Source: Sindora glabra (taxonomy: Eukaryota; Streptophyta; Magnoliopsida; Fabales; Fabaceae). From it: 64,000 nt of DNA. Below, one piece after another: positions 1 to 12,844 of this stretch; position 1 is the first letter of the stretch, and each line of letters starts with the position of its first letter. The stretch is from positions 56,543,057-56,607,056 of the forward strand of contig CM035236.1 of NCBI GenBank assembly GCA_020226215.1. The letters are read 5' to 3'. The position numbers and the translations under genes are program-made. The notes beneath the pieces were generated by a model that saw nothing but the letters and a program-made list of their open reading frames with translations, was not told the DNA's origin and made no database searches.

Positions 1-992
1 AATGAGCATTCAATCCTTCACACTTATGCTAGAAAGTTGACATATAGGATCGTCGGTGTTCTATTAAGAAGAGCAAAGTTAGTTTGTTATTTAAACAAGG
101 AGATCATCATGAGTTACATCATCTGGGACCACATTTCCCTTACACTTTTCTGGAATTAATCCCAAGGTCATAGTACATAGGGCTCTTCTCCTTATTCTAG
201 AAACTAAAGAAACAGCCCCAAAATCTTCTAGCTTAGTTGTCATCATTATGTATATTTACGGGTACTTTGTTAAGTTTTTTAGCTTTTTCTAAAGGAAATT
301 AACTTAAAACATTGAGGTACTTCTTGAATGGTTTTAAGTTCTACCATATTTCCTCCATCACTAACTTAAAGGACTCTTACTTGTGAAAAGGTTTCATTTA
401 GATGAACTGAATGATCTCTAAATAGGCTTAGGTGAACTTGTCATTCAGATATAATCCCTAAATTAACTAATACTCTTTTTTTAAGACTTTCTTTGACTCC
501 ATAGGATTAAATTGTTCCTTGCTCAAATGGTTAGTAAATAGTGAGTTACTCACTTCCATGCTATGTTCCTCTATTAATGTCAAAGATATTTATGGAAGAG
601 GAAGTTTCCTAAGAAAGATTAGAGTTACCTCTAGGTCTAGAGGAAGGGCCAAAAATGACTTTTACTAAAAGAGTTTGGATATGCCATAAATTTACAACTC
701 TTTCCCCTACCACTTACTAATTTTTTAAAAGCTAGACCTTTAGATTTAGGCTTTAAATTTTCCTTGCCCTTATTCTTAAGAATAGACTAGGCTCAGCCCA
801 TGAATGGCTCCAAATTACTAATGTTAGGGATAGACCTCAACACTACATGTTATTTCTTAAGGGTAGGTTGATTTGGGATTTTTGGCAGGCCCAAGATTTC
901 TTTCTTTCCACTAAGATCCACCAAATAAGGCACTATTCACTAGCACAAAAATAGCCTCTAAAATACAACAAGCCTTTTTTTAGTAATCCATT
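1..992 (-). pseudogene. LINE ORF1 relic, C-terminal half (right part of split LINE A)
   Basis: This is the 3' portion of a plant L1-type LINE ORF1 read on the minus strand. Just inside the LTR A border, at about 893-925, the minus strand reads WWILVERKKS, which matches the (Y)GPWMxVERKK segment that follows the zinc knuckle in DUF4283/zf-CCHC proteins of plant LINEs. Downstream the frame is broken by many stops and shifts. Short lysine-rich pieces such as GKENLKPKSKG fit the usual basic linker. The first half of the same ORF lies across LTR A at 4301-4880. ORF2 would lie to the left, outside the window. No intact frame survives, so this is a dead copy. The exact end of ORF1 towards position 1 is unclear. 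Confidence 0.6.
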
Positions 993-3900
993 TGTAATAT
1001 CTTAAGTTAACATTTAAGTTTTATAAATTTTAATACTTATGGATAATTATTTATTTATTTAGTTAATATTTAGTTTTAAATTTATTTTTCATATTAAAGG
1101 TTCTAGAATATTAGAAATGATATCTATAATAATATTTGAAATATATTTATTTTTCATATATATATATGACCATTATTAATTTAAGATTAGTTTCAAATGA
1201 CTTTCTTGTATAGAAATTCCTTAAAAGTTGAAAATAATTTCAATGGTTAAAGGTACAAGAATTTATGAAAATAATTTATTTGTATTTAATAAATTATTTT
1301 TAAAAATTTATAATTTTGAAATAATTATTTTAGGACTTTAAAATTTATTAGACTATTTCAAATATATATTTATATATATGTATAAGGGGAAGATTGAAAT
1401 TACATGGAATGAAATTTTAAATAAAGTAAGTTTTATAAAAATTGAGTTTTCAAATGCATGTAAAGCTAAGATTAATGGTCATAAAAATAGATAGATGAGT
1501 TAAAAGGGGAGTATAGGTTTACAATGCACAAAATCATTACCCATAGTTAATTTTTATGCATTTCCTCTTTCTTCTTTTTCTTTTCACTAGGCTCTCCTTT
1601 TTCTAGATTTTTCATTTCTCTCTTACTCATTGTTGCTGCTTATTTCTCTTCTCCACCACCCTTTCTCTTTCTACCTCTCTTTTTCTTTCCTCTCAGGTTC
1701 AGCTGGAGCCACATGCCATCCTCATTGCTACTCATGCATCATGGTGAAGCTATCACCACGAGCTAGTTCAATCTAACATTGATATCTAATCTTCAGCTGT
1801 GAAGCTTCCTTACTGACGACGAAGCTCACAGTGGCTTCTTAGAGTGATTGGAGCATTTTTTATATCATAAAACTTTAATATTTATGATAATCTGAGCTAA
1901 ATCCAAGAAAATCCATTTTTGTAAGTTTTAAGAAAAATGATGATACCTCTACAAAATAATGCTACATAAGGCTAAAATACCATGACTAGGATATTGTTAT
2001 GTAATTAGCTTTACTAGTGTTGAGTGTTTGAAAATAAATAAAAAAAATAACCCATTAGATATATGGAGTATATATAAATATGCTAAAATAGGATAATTAT
2101 AACATATATGGAGCATTCTATTCTACTATATTGTAGGATTCACTTATGATCTGAGCAAACCCATTTTATATTTATTATAGATTGTAAGTACTGCTTGTGA
2201 AAAATAAAATTTCATGTTATAGAATGATAGTCTAGAATAGTATATTTTAATATTGTGGTAAATTTAAGCTTAAATCAGAAAGTCTATTTTAAGAACATTT
2301 TGGATGTATGATGCCACTAATGAAAAATATGATTTTTATAATATAGAATGCTAAAATAAAATGAGTAAAGTGTGTTTAAAGTATTATATCTTAATAGTTT
2401 AATGAATTGAACTTGATTTAGAAAACCTTTATTTTATTAGCTTAATTTAGATTTTTGATGCAGCGTTAACAAAACAAAGATTTTATAGTCCAAAGTATTG
2501 GACTAGTGCATTTAATGTATATTTATATTGTCAAAATCTAGTATTTTGATTATTTTATACTTTGATTTGGAAAGCTATTATATATAAGAACTTCTAGTAT
2601 TTTGATAATAAGTTCGAAAATAAAGAAAATGAGGATCTAGAATAATTAAGTGGGATAATTAGGTTATCAATTAATGTTATAAAGTATAAGAAACTAGTGA
2701 TACAGAATACTATTATATTATGATTAGGTTATGGATTTGTAATATGTGAAAAGAAAATAATTAATACTTGTATAATTATAATTTATCTTTGTAAATGGTG
2801 ATATTAAAAGGAAAATGACAAAAGACGATTATAGATGCTTTAGAATTTCCAAGGATAGATCAGCATTACTAGGTGAATATATATCTCACCACATATTAAT
2901 ATCTTAATAAGAAATAGTTTAAATATTATGAATTGTATTCTTTTCTTAATAGTAGAAATTTCCTATTCATGCATATATATTCATGTATAAATTCAATATA
3001 AAGGAATAAAAAAAACTAGCTAATTAAGTGAGCGTTAATTAATTAGAGTGTATAACAGGAGTATAGTAGTAATGTTTCTATGTAATAATTGATTATGATT
3101 GAATTTCTATGATATCTATATGTCATGGCTATGTCTGTGAATATGACGGTACTATTATATATTTTGTTGCATGCTTGATGTTGTTTCATAACAAATTAAT
3201 TATCTTACACTGATGATTTTACAAGTAGTTGTGATATGAGAGTTAAGCTCTCTTGTGTATATTACTTGTGAATCATGCCAATAATGACATTGGAAACTAT
3301 GAATAAAGATAGGGCTATGATGTGAAAGCTAGACAAAAAATTTTCACTAAATAATTAAAAATTTCCAGTAAACAATTAAGAGTCAGATGAAAAATTCTCG
3401 GTAAACCATATGAGAATGATATAAAAATGATTAGGAAATAAAAAAGATGGATACATGCATAGTTATTATAAATGATTATGTAATGTGATGTAATACTAGA
3501 ACTTTACCTATGATTGGATATCACTGTTCAACATGATTGCAAAGATTTGATGTGATTGTAATAATTTATTTGTATTTAAGCCTTAATGGCTATTTGTGAA
3601 TGTGATATCTATTTGGAATGGATAGTATATGATATGATGACAATATTGAGTACTAACAAATAGTTGAGACTCCTATGATTTGTAATATAAGAAATAAATT
3701 TTAAGTCATATGCAGGTGAACTCTCATTTTAGAGCATGGTTTCTCATATTTTAGAAGTTTAAGAAATGGGTTTGCTAATATTTTTCTAATTTAGTGTATA
3801 ATTAACTTGTGATTTTATATATATAATTGATCACTTGCAAAATAATGGTAGATATATGCTTACTGAGTTCTCATAACTCACTTCAATTATTTTCACTATT

Positions 3901-4300
3901 TTTAGGTTAAGAAAGCTTATTAAGCTATATCCCATGCATGGAGAATCAAAGACTGTCTGATAAAAGAATTAGAATCAACATTAAAATAGGGTTTTGTTGA
4001 TTCATGTGACATGTTGAATTATTTATATGTGTATAAGTTAGGAATTATATAATATTATATGAATGCTTGTTGCCATCGTATCTGAGAAATTTACAAGTGT
4101 TATATTTTAGGGTAGTAGCTCTCAGGAAGTGTCTAAAAATAAGCGAGACTTTATCCATTTTTTTATAAAAATTAAAGTGAATTTCAAATCCCTCTTAGAA
4201 TTTAGAGACTCTCATTGGATAGAAAAGTGAGAAGTGTTAAGGCTTGTAAAAATTGATTATTAGGATCTAACCTAATCATGATCAAATTTGAATCGTGACA
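993..4300 (+). mobile_element. Solo LTR A (Ty3/gypsy-like family 1)
   Basis: This 3308-bp element begins TGTAATATCTTAAG and ends AATCGTGACA, the TG...CA ends of an LTR. It is flanked by an exact 5-bp duplication, CCATT, at 988-992 and 4301-4305. It shares its 5' block, a pyrimidine-rich leader at about 1555-1700, and a 3' block (TCTAAAAATAAG..., then TTAAGGCTTGT) with LTRs B and C. There is no internal gag or pol, so it is a solo LTR left by recombination between two LTRs. It interrupts a LINE ORF1 at the zinc knuckle. The gypsy assignment rests on length, end sequence and general resemblance and is an inference. Confidence 0.9.
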
Positions 4301-4880
4301 CCATTTTGCCATAGTTAAAGCAAACACGGTTCAACCCTTCGCACACCACTAATTGCTAAAAGTTTCTAATGTTGACCTACCTAATGAGAGGTTTGAATAT
4401 GTCAACTTGGACGCACACCCAAGCATATCTACCTTTATCTCCATTAAAAGTGTGGGAATCAACTTTCAAGACTAGTCCTATTTATTCTACTAACTAAAGA
4501 AGAAACAAAGGCTTATACAATTTCATTGGTGACTCTAAGAACCTTATCCAAATGATAATATCATTTTATTTAGCTGAGGAAACTTTAAAGAAAGGTTCAT
4601 ATCTCTGAAAAGCAAGAAAATGCTCATATATAAACCAAGGTTTATCTCTTAACACATGATTATAATCAAACTATAGCCTAAACTTGAACATAAAGTAACC
4701 ACTACCAACATCAATAACAATAAGCTTCCTTTCTTATTGACACATTAACTTAGTCTTAAATATCATATACTGAAAGCTAATATTCTTAACAAAAACATTA
4801 TCTATAAGGCTATGTAATGAAGACACAGCCTAAATGCTATTGTTGGAACATGATATATCATAGCAATGTTTATATAAATT
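4301..4880 (-). pseudogene. LINE ORF1 relic, DUF4283 and zinc-knuckle half (left part of split LINE A)
   Basis: Conceptual translation of the minus strand gives the order of a plant LINE ORF1. An N-terminal DUF4283 stretch reads SGYFMFKF and KPWFIYEHF. A middle stretch reads IIIWIRFLESP. The pre-knuckle part reads GRYAWVCVQVDIFKPL, and the knuckle itself VCEGLNRVCFNYGKM. The expected CFxCGxxGH knuckle has lost its second Cys (CFNYG) and is then cut by LTR A. Several in-frame stops are present. The remaining knuckle and WILVERKK parts continue at 992 and below. The 5' limit near 4880 is approximate. Confidence 0.75.
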
Positions 4881-5536
4881 TGTATGGTATGAATGATTAA
4901 GGTGGATACGCATAAAAAGTGCGAAATGGGCATTAAGTTATATTTGCTATTCTTATGTTAAGTATATGATGAAATAATAGTTGCAAACTATGATATATGT
5001 ATTGATAAATTATGACTTATAACACATGATCAAAATGAAATTATTGAAAAGCATTAAATTCTTGAATTGGCATGAGTATATCCATATGTTTATGCAATTT
5101 AGGGCAATTATGTTAGGGGTGATATGACTACCAACTGATATATCCTGATAAGGAGGTAAGGGGGTACCAAGTTAGGTTGAAAAGAATAGGGATGGGAAAA
5201 GGGGAATGGTCTAAAAGTGAACCAAGAATAACAAGATGGATGAATATTTTTTTATGATACTAATGCAAATAAAATATTATGGATATACAAATATATTTAT
5301 TTGCTAAGAATGATGTTATATATCAATACCTAATTATTTTTAGGTTATTTCTTGTTTATTATTATTATAGTAGATGGGCTAAGAATGAGCCTATTGACTG
5401 GATTTTGAGATTTGAATTATGGATATTTTACATAGAAGGAGTCATGCTCCATATGAAATGTTAAAACAATTTTGTTAATTTTATTGCTACAAATGAGATA
5501 TATGATTGTGGGGGTGTGAAGAACCATTGGATAATA
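4881..5536. other. Unassigned AT-rich DNA between LINE A and LTR B
   Basis: I see no gene here. The 61-codon open frame at 5279-5464 lacks homology I can recognise and is probably chance. The stretch may hold the decayed 5' part of LINE A, but I could not read any further domain. Confidence 0.4.
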
Positions 5537-5541
5537 TTATT

Positions 5542-8500
5542 TGTCATATCCCACCATTTAAGTTTCATAAATTTCAATACTTGTGAAAAATTATTTATTA
5601 TTTGGTTAATATTTGGGTTTTAAATTTATTTTCCAAATTAAAGGTTTTGAAAAATTGAAAGATGATATTTATGGAGATTATTTATTCTTATAGTCATTAT
5701 TGATGTAAGAATAAATTAAAGTCATTTTATAAGAAATTCCTCATAAATTGAGGATAATTTTAATATTTTGGAATTGTTTGTATTTCAATAAATTATTTTG
5801 AAATTAAATTAAAGAAGCTTGGAATAGATTTAGTTCTAAATGGTTATTATTAATTTGGGATTAGTTAAAATATTTTTATGAGAATTTCCTCATGAGTTGA
5901 AAATAATAAAAGTTTTGGGTATGAAATCTTATAAAGTTAATTATTGGTATTTGATAAATTATTTTTGAAAAATAATGAAAACTTGAAATAATTATTTTAA
6001 TACTTTTGAATTTATTTGGCTATTATATATATTTTTATGTGTATGTATAAGAGGGAGAAAGAAAAAAATTAAGTTGGCCTTTTCAATAAAATTATTTTTA
6101 TAAAAAAAGAGAGTTTTAAATAAATTAATAATTGGGATCAAATCAAATCGATTTAGAGGAATAGGATTTTATGAAGGAATGGATTTATAATGTAGTGAGA
6201 AGCATAAAATCAAAACTCATGGCTTTTTTTTTTTTTTAAAGATTTCCCACCGCCTTCCCTCTCTCTTGGTTGGTCCCCGTTTCTCTCTTAGATCCACACT
6301 TTTTATCTTATTTTTTTCTTCTTCAATTGGCACGTGCAGCAGCTTTCTTTTTCCAGCATATATTCCCATCACTTCTCTCTCGCACCACCGCCCTTTTTCC
6401 CTTTTCCTTCTTTCTTCCCGCACATCCTGACTGTCGAACGGCTGTTGGTCGTACTCGTGCTTCTCGTTGTTGTGGCTGCTGATCACTGTGTCACCTTTGA
6501 GCATGTCGTTCGCAGCTGGTAGAGGCTAGATAATGGCGAAGGGAACCGCCATTTGTGAGGAACCAAAGCAGGAGATAGGATTGGCAGCTCAGCAACAAAT
6601 TAGAGATCCCTTCCTCCCGTTGCCGTGAGTAACTAGCACCGTTTCTTCTTGACTCCAGTGACTGTTGGTGAACTTGTGAGGAGCTGTGAACTGGGGCGTG
6701 AACTTAGCAACTGGAGCTGCTGCCCTGCTTGTTTGCTGGAGTTTCGACAAGATTCCGTTGCCATTGGAGCTCCGGCCGGCCACCGTGTTGGGGGTAGATT
6801 GTTTCTTATCATAAAACACTTATATTCATGCAGATTGGAGTTTAGTTTGAAAAACCATTTGTGCATTTTTGTGATATGTGATGATATATATATAAAATGT
6901 AATTTTTATATTATAAAGTTATGAAATAAGATAATCAAAATATATACAAAGCATTATATATTATTATATTGATAAGAATTATACATATTTTAAGGAAAAC
7001 CCATTTTTAGGTATATTGAAAGTATGATGATAGTTTGAGGAAAATATGATTCCATGCTGTAGATATTGAAGTAACATGATTAGAGTTGTTAATTTTATAC
7101 ATTTCTAGGTTAGCTAAGAAGAGAATACATTGTGCTATATATATGTTTACTTTAAAAAACTTGGAAGTATAAGAGTATTATGTTATAAAGTATTGATAAA
7201 ATATTATTGGAGTATGACTAAAGTATAAAGTCTCCATATTTTAGTTTGATCTATATTGGTTCAAAAAGATCTCTCTAATAAGGAGTACTTTGAATTCCAA
7301 AAGTTAATATTAGAAAATAAAAGGTGCCTATAAATTTAAAAATTATCATACTATGATTCCAATATGGAATCATGATGGTTAGAAAAGAAATATATAATGC
7401 TCACATAAGTAATGTTTATAAATTGTAAAATAGGAATAAAGGATGATTAGATGCATAATAGAAGGTTAGATTAGCTCTTAGAATAATGGGTTGGAAAGAA
7501 AATAAAAAATACTTATTTATTTATAAATTACTTTTGTAAATTATAAATAGGAAGATAAGATGCAAGTTGAACTTAGATCCTTCAAAGGAGATAAAATAGG
7601 TGAATTTGAGTAGGTGAGTATATATCTCACCACCAAATTGTATTCTTCCTATTGATAATATAGATTTTATAATTATGTATAAACTTAGTTCCGTCATATA
7701 AGTGCAATTAGCTATTTGGGTAAATGCTAATGGATCAAAGTACGCAACGAAAGCGCGATGTAGTTACTAGTTATTGATGGATTAATTGTGATAAAGTTAT
7801 GATAAATCATATTGTGAATACATTATATACTTTGAATGTCTGTAATTGTCGAATAGTTATCTATGTAGGCTTGTATTAAATCTGGTAATATGAATAGAGT
7901 AAAGTTCAGGAAAATTGACTATATTGTGAATTGAGCCTTATAAGGTATTGGAAAGTTGTGAACTATGCTAAAGCAATAATATTGGATATTCCGGTCTGCA
8001 ATGAAGAAATGATATGAAAGTCTGATGGGAAATTCCTGACAAATTATATGAGATGGATATGATATTGATCCGAAAGTTGGATGAGAGATTCCTAACAAAC
8101 AATTGAGAAATATATAGATTTGATTTTGAAATCATAAGACAGCTACACATATGTTCATTATAAATTAGAACTTTGCTTGTGATTGGATGTCACTGCTTGA
8201 TATGATTGTAAGAACTTGATGTATTTATAATGATTTATTTGTATTTGAACCTTGATGGCTAATTGTGAATGTGATGATCACCCAGAATTGGTAGTATACG
8301 ATATTGAGTTCTAACGAGAAGTTCAAACTCCTATGATTGTTATAAAAAACAAAGTTTAAGTCATGTGTAGGCGAAGTCCCATTTTAGGACATGGTTTCAT
8401 ATATCCAATAATTCGAGAAAAAATGGGTTTGCTAATGTTCTCTATTTTAGTTCTAAATAACTTATGATTATTATATATAAAACTAATTACCTACACAATA

Positions 8501-8983
8501 GTGATAGATATATCCTCACTAAGTTTTTATAACCCATTCTATTTATTTCCAATGTTTCTAGGCCAAAATTTGAGCTTGTAACATCCACGGAAAATCAAAT
8601 ATCACTTGGACTGAAAGATTTGACAGTTAGGAATTCATTTTGAATTAGGATTAGAAATGAATTGATAATTATGTTATTGATTGAACATTGATATGTTGAA
8701 TTATTTATCTGCATATATATTGTAATTATATGGTATTGCATGCATGTTTGATACTGTCGTATCTAGAAATAATATAGGTTTTGTGTTATAAGGCATGTAG
8801 CTCTTGGAAATTATCTAAAAATAAGGGAGATTATATCCATTTTTCCATAGAAATTCTAAAGAAAATTCTAAATTTCCTTGGAATCTGAATACTCTTGTTA
8901 GATAGAATGAATAAAGATGGTTAAGGCTTATGGAAACCGGTAATGAGATCCACGGCAATCACGATCAGAAGTAAGTTGTGATA
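5542..8983 (+). mobile_element. Solo LTR B (family 1)
   Basis: This 3442-bp element starts TGTCATATCCCACC and ends AGTTGTGATA, the terminal CA having become TA. The exact 5-bp duplication TTATT sits at 5537-5541 and 8984-8988. Its 5' block, a T-tract and CT-rich leader at about 6220-6430, and its 3' block align by eye with LTR A over most of their lengths. The open frames at 6217-6924 and 7968-8150 fall inside the LTR and are not genes. It lies in the same orientation as LTR A and close to it. Each has its own target duplication, and LINE ORF1 sequence lies between them, so they are two insertions and not the pair of one element. Confidence 0.88.
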
Positions 8984-9125
8984 TTATTCCTACACATGTG
9001 ATTCTTGAAATAGTTATAAACAAGAATGTGTGATAACTGGGTGCTGAAGAATCCTTAGATACTATTATTCCTACATATATACGATTCCTAAAATAGGTAT
9101 GAACACAAATGTGTGATAGCTAGGA
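8984..9125 (+). repeat. Imperfect 60-bp direct repeat beside LTR B
   Basis: TTATTCCTACACATGTGATT... at 8984-9041 recurs as TTATTCCTACATATATACGATT... at 9065-9124. Both copies end in an AATGTGTGATA(A/G)CT stretch. The first copy begins at the right-hand target duplication of LTR B. Confidence 0.6.
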
Positions 9126-9159
9126 TATTGGATAAGATAAAGTCATCAAGTATAAAGAT

Positions 9160-9608
9160 GGTAAAACCATTCGAGAAACTTATTTGAATTATCCTTAATA
9201 AATTTTATTAAATTTTTTTTGAATATATGCTTATTGAATTTTTATAACTCGCTCCTCTTTTATTTTAAACATTTTTAGAATGTGCTTCTCGTGCAAAAAT
9301 CTAAGCATTTAAAGGAGAACTTGATAGTTAGGATTAAATTTTGAGTTGTAATTTATTCATGGTTGCATGTTGTCTTGTCTTTAGAATTGCGTATAAATTG
9401 TATTAGAAATTATTCATTAGTTCATTAGTTGCTGATTTATGGTAAGTAACCTTCCTTAGTGTCCAAAAAAAAAGGGAAATTCTATCTATTTATTTTTTAA
9501 GTTTGTGTCATATTTAATACCTATAGGAACAAAGTCATCTTTTGTCAAGTCAAAGTCTATATGATCAATTGATTAGGCTTATAGAAATCAAGGATGGTGT
9601 TTTATGCA
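9160..9608 (+). mobile_element. 5'-truncated LTR fragment related to family 1
   Basis: The stretch repeats, in order and with divergence, landmarks of the 3' third of LTRs A and B: ATATGCTTATTGAATTTTTATAACTC, a GATAGTTAGGATTAAATTTT block, TAGTGTCCAAAAAAAAAGGG, and finally GATTAGGCTTATAGAAATCA. The usual last 40-60 bp are not recognisable, and the next element starts at 9609. I read it as an old partial LTR; its borders are approximate. Confidence 0.5.
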
Positions 9609-12499
9609 TGTCACAACTTCTTAGGCACCATGTCTAATATAAAGGCACTTGATTAGTATTAATACATTAACCAGTTATCCTTACAAGCCTTTAAAACATA
9701 CATAGCTTGTCTACTTTTATAACTTTACTAAAAATATAAATAATCACTTATAGAAAATAATTTTTACTTATGCACATATAAAAAAGTTCAAAACATAATT
9801 TACATAAATCAAATGATATTTGTACAAGAGTGTAAAATTTTTTAAAAACATAACCTTGCATATAATTGAATTAGAAGATAAAGCTTCTAACTAAGACACC
9901 ATGAAAATATTATAAGGAATGTTCCTAAAAGTGAGAAAAAGATTGTTGCACAAGTGTCAATCATCTTTATGGAATTCATGTTCCATATCTATGAATAAAA
10001 ATCCAACAAAAAGAGTGTGAGTATTAAAAATACTTAATGAATCACTAATTTCCTTTCACCATAATCAATCAAGTATAAATCTAATAGTGTAAAGTAACAA
10101 ATAATCAAGGTTTTTATATAAATTGTTCACATATGTCAAGAGAATGGCTATAGTTAGTATACATATTTCTTCTTATATCTTCAATCCAATTTTATCCCTT
10201 ATCACCCTAGGCACAAGGCTTCCAACCTTATCTCTCCAACCTTCACCACTTCTCTCTTTCTCTATAAAGAATGCAAGTCTCCCTCCATAAATCAAATTTA
10301 AGGTGAGCAATAATAGATGTTAACCATAGCATCAATTATTCACTTCATATTCATTGAGTATGGTTTGAATACAAACTATGCCATAAAATTTTGTCATTCT
10401 TATATGTATTCACATTTCATCATCTCATGACAATATATTCAAAGATGATACATAACCTTTTTTATTCAAGGAAATCAAAACATTTAACTCTTCTAAATAG
10501 CTATCAATTATAATCCAAACATCATCAATTACTTCCTACTTTTCAATGTATTACTCAACAAGAATAATCAAAATTCCACTTGCTATGCAACATAGGAAAT
10601 TTCTACAGTTTGATGCCTTTATAAGCTACTAAACTAACTCAAGTTTTTACTAAAATTTTATCTAATACTCATAACACATTAATATACACCAAATGTAAAT
10701 TTTCTTATAATTTAATCATTCTCGAGTACTATTCACTTAGTACAAAAATCATAAAAATCAAAATAGGATAATGCAAGAGCAATTATAATACAAGCCTCTT
10801 TTCAATATCCAAACCACTTCCAATTATCACTAAATTTTGATACAACATCCTTAACATGCTAGATGATGAAAAACATTAATTATTTTATAAAAATTTCATA
10901 TGATTACTATTCATATAGAATCAAAAACTCAAAATTACCAATTCTAGGTATATTTGAAGTTGCTATGGAAAAAAGGCCTTATTAGCATCCAATCAAATCC
11001 AATTACTATCAAATTTCTATGTAAAGTTAATATCACATTAATAATCAAAGATCATTAATTACTTTAATTTTTCTCAATCAATTTATGGCATAAACAACAC
11101 CAAATAGAAACATACAAAATCTAGAATTCTATTTTAAGTTATTGTAATCAAAGTCCATTTAATTGCACTTTTCATAACCCTAAAATTTCCTAAAAATTTT
11201 CAATTTTCTCCACATCTATCCCAACATTATTGATAATATGATTTTATCAAAAGTTGAAATTTAAAGCATTTCTAATCCTAAATTTCAAAGAGAAACAAAA
11301 ACATATAATTAAACGTTCATGACAAAATTCTATTACTACATTTTTCCTATGATCATCTCTTAAGGAAAAATTTAAGGAATTATCTCCTGCTCATCTTAAC
11401 ACCCAAATACCTATCAACATTTATACAATTTCAAAATCAAATCATATAGCATAACAACTCAATTTACATCTATAATGGCAAATATTTTCAAATATTTTCA
11501 TCTTTAATAGGAAAAACTTAATACAATAAGGGGTAATTGTCAATCACATTAACTTCTTGATTCTTTAGCTTTAAAAACTTCTTAGAATAGCAAAAGAATA
11601 ACCTTACTTAAATAAATCAAATTTTAGAAATTTTAGAGAGAAGATTATTATGAAAACTTGAAGAAGATGTAGGAAAACCTAAGTTACCTTATAAGAGTTT
11701 GATGAAACTAGTTGGAAAACCTCTTAAGATTTACTAGAAAGTTGAAAACTCTAATGGAGGGGGTTTAGGAGGTCACGGTTTTGGCTAGAGAGAACTAAAA
11801 GAATTATGCAAAAAAAAAAAAGGCCAAATGCTTTTATATAAAACCCTAATTCCAAAACTTCTTTCATATGCTTCTTTTTATTATTTTTTTGTAAAAATTT
11901 TGTTGATGGCCCAATATATGCTTCCATGGTTTTGGGGCTTATTTTTGAATATTTTTCTTCTTAAATCTAATAAAATTCAATCAAATAAATGCCTAGAAAT
12001 ACTTATTAACAAGTTCCCTTTATTTCTTACTTTTTCACCAATTTGTCATTAGCTTCTCCTACAAAATTGGGCCTTATTTGGGCTTCATTTTTTTAAAGTT
12101 TCGGGGTGATATTTAGTCCTAAAAATATTAAACCATATCAACCCAAATAAGTAAAAATGATTTATTTTGATTTTGGATCCAATCTCTTAGTTTTCTAATT
12201 ATCCAAACCATTTTTGAACTTCCTAAGCCTTTAATTTCCTATCAGGCTTTTATATAATTTTTTCAAATTTAGTGTTAGGGTTTTAATTATATTTTAACCC
12301 ATACTAATACTTAATATAATTTCTATAAAAAAAATTTAAATAAATATACCCTCAAACTACCTTAACAATTATCTCAAAATTTACTCAATTAGTTTGTCAA
12401 GTTTTTATTAAGGTGGTTTCTATTCTAATTTCCTTCTGGGACTTTCTTGCTTTATTGGATTATTACAACGCATCTCATGATTAAATTAGGATCCTGACA
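9609..12499 (-). mobile_element. LTR-like element, second family
   Basis: Read on the minus strand, this 2891-bp segment begins TGTCAGGATCCTAATTTAAT and ends AGTTGTGACA, giving TG...CA ends. About 660 bp in, the minus strand carries GTTTTATATAAAAGC, a good TATA box at roughly 11831-11845. An A/T-rich leader and a CTCTCTAG stretch follow, as in the U3/R part of an LTR. There is no coding sequence. The flanking 5-mers (ATGCA and ATTTC) do not match, so one border may be wrong, or the target duplication may be lost. The element directly abuts the LTR fragment on its left. The 74-codon frame at 11828-12052 lies inside and looks like chance. Confidence 0.5.
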
Positions 12500-12514
12500 A
12501 TTTCAATAACATCC

Positions 12515-12844
12515 TCATGAACCAAAGAATTTTCCTAGTTTCCTTCGAAAAAAACATCTTTCATTAGTTTCAGGTATAAAACCCACTAGCTTGTCCTTGT
12601 AACTACAAAGAGTCCATTTTTCCCCTTCAAGCAATGAAGAGGAAGAAGGGGAAACTTCACTAGCCTTAATCATGACAACCTCTAGTGTCCTAAGGGGTTG
12701 ATGGTCAAGTTTGAGATTACTCTGAAATAGAGCATCCTTTTCCTTAGTGGAGAATGTATTAACAGAGAAGGTTTTTATAACCATATAATATGTTGAAGTT
12801 CTCAAAAGAAAAGTTTGATTCAATGTTACTAGTTGCATACACAA
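12515..12844 (-). CDS. Hypothetical 109-aa ORF, unrecognised
   Basis: An open frame of 109 codons starts at MCMQLVTLNQ and ends GKFFGS. It contains a serine run (SPSSSSLLEGEKW) and a basic end (CFFRRKLGKF). I do not recognise the family. It lies 15 bp outside the LTR-like element. It could be a short exon, a piece of an old transposon ORF or a chance frame. I saw no clear promoter or splice context. The composition is a little less AT-biased than its surroundings, which is the only reason to list it. Confidence 0.2.
   Translation of the reverse strand: MCMQLVTLNQTFLLRTSTYYMVIKTFSVNTFSTKEKDALFQSNLKLDHQPLRTLEVVMIKASEVSPSSSSLLEGEKWTLCSYKDKLVGFIPETNERCFFRRKLGKFFGS

Noticed and set aside
6217..6924. 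Overlapping 62-95 codon frames on both strands
   Set aside because: They sit in the GC-richer leader of solo LTR B, overlap each other and match nothing I know.
993..8983. LTRs A and B as the two LTRs of one retrotransposon
   Set aside because: Different exact target duplications and LINE sequence between them show two separate insertions.
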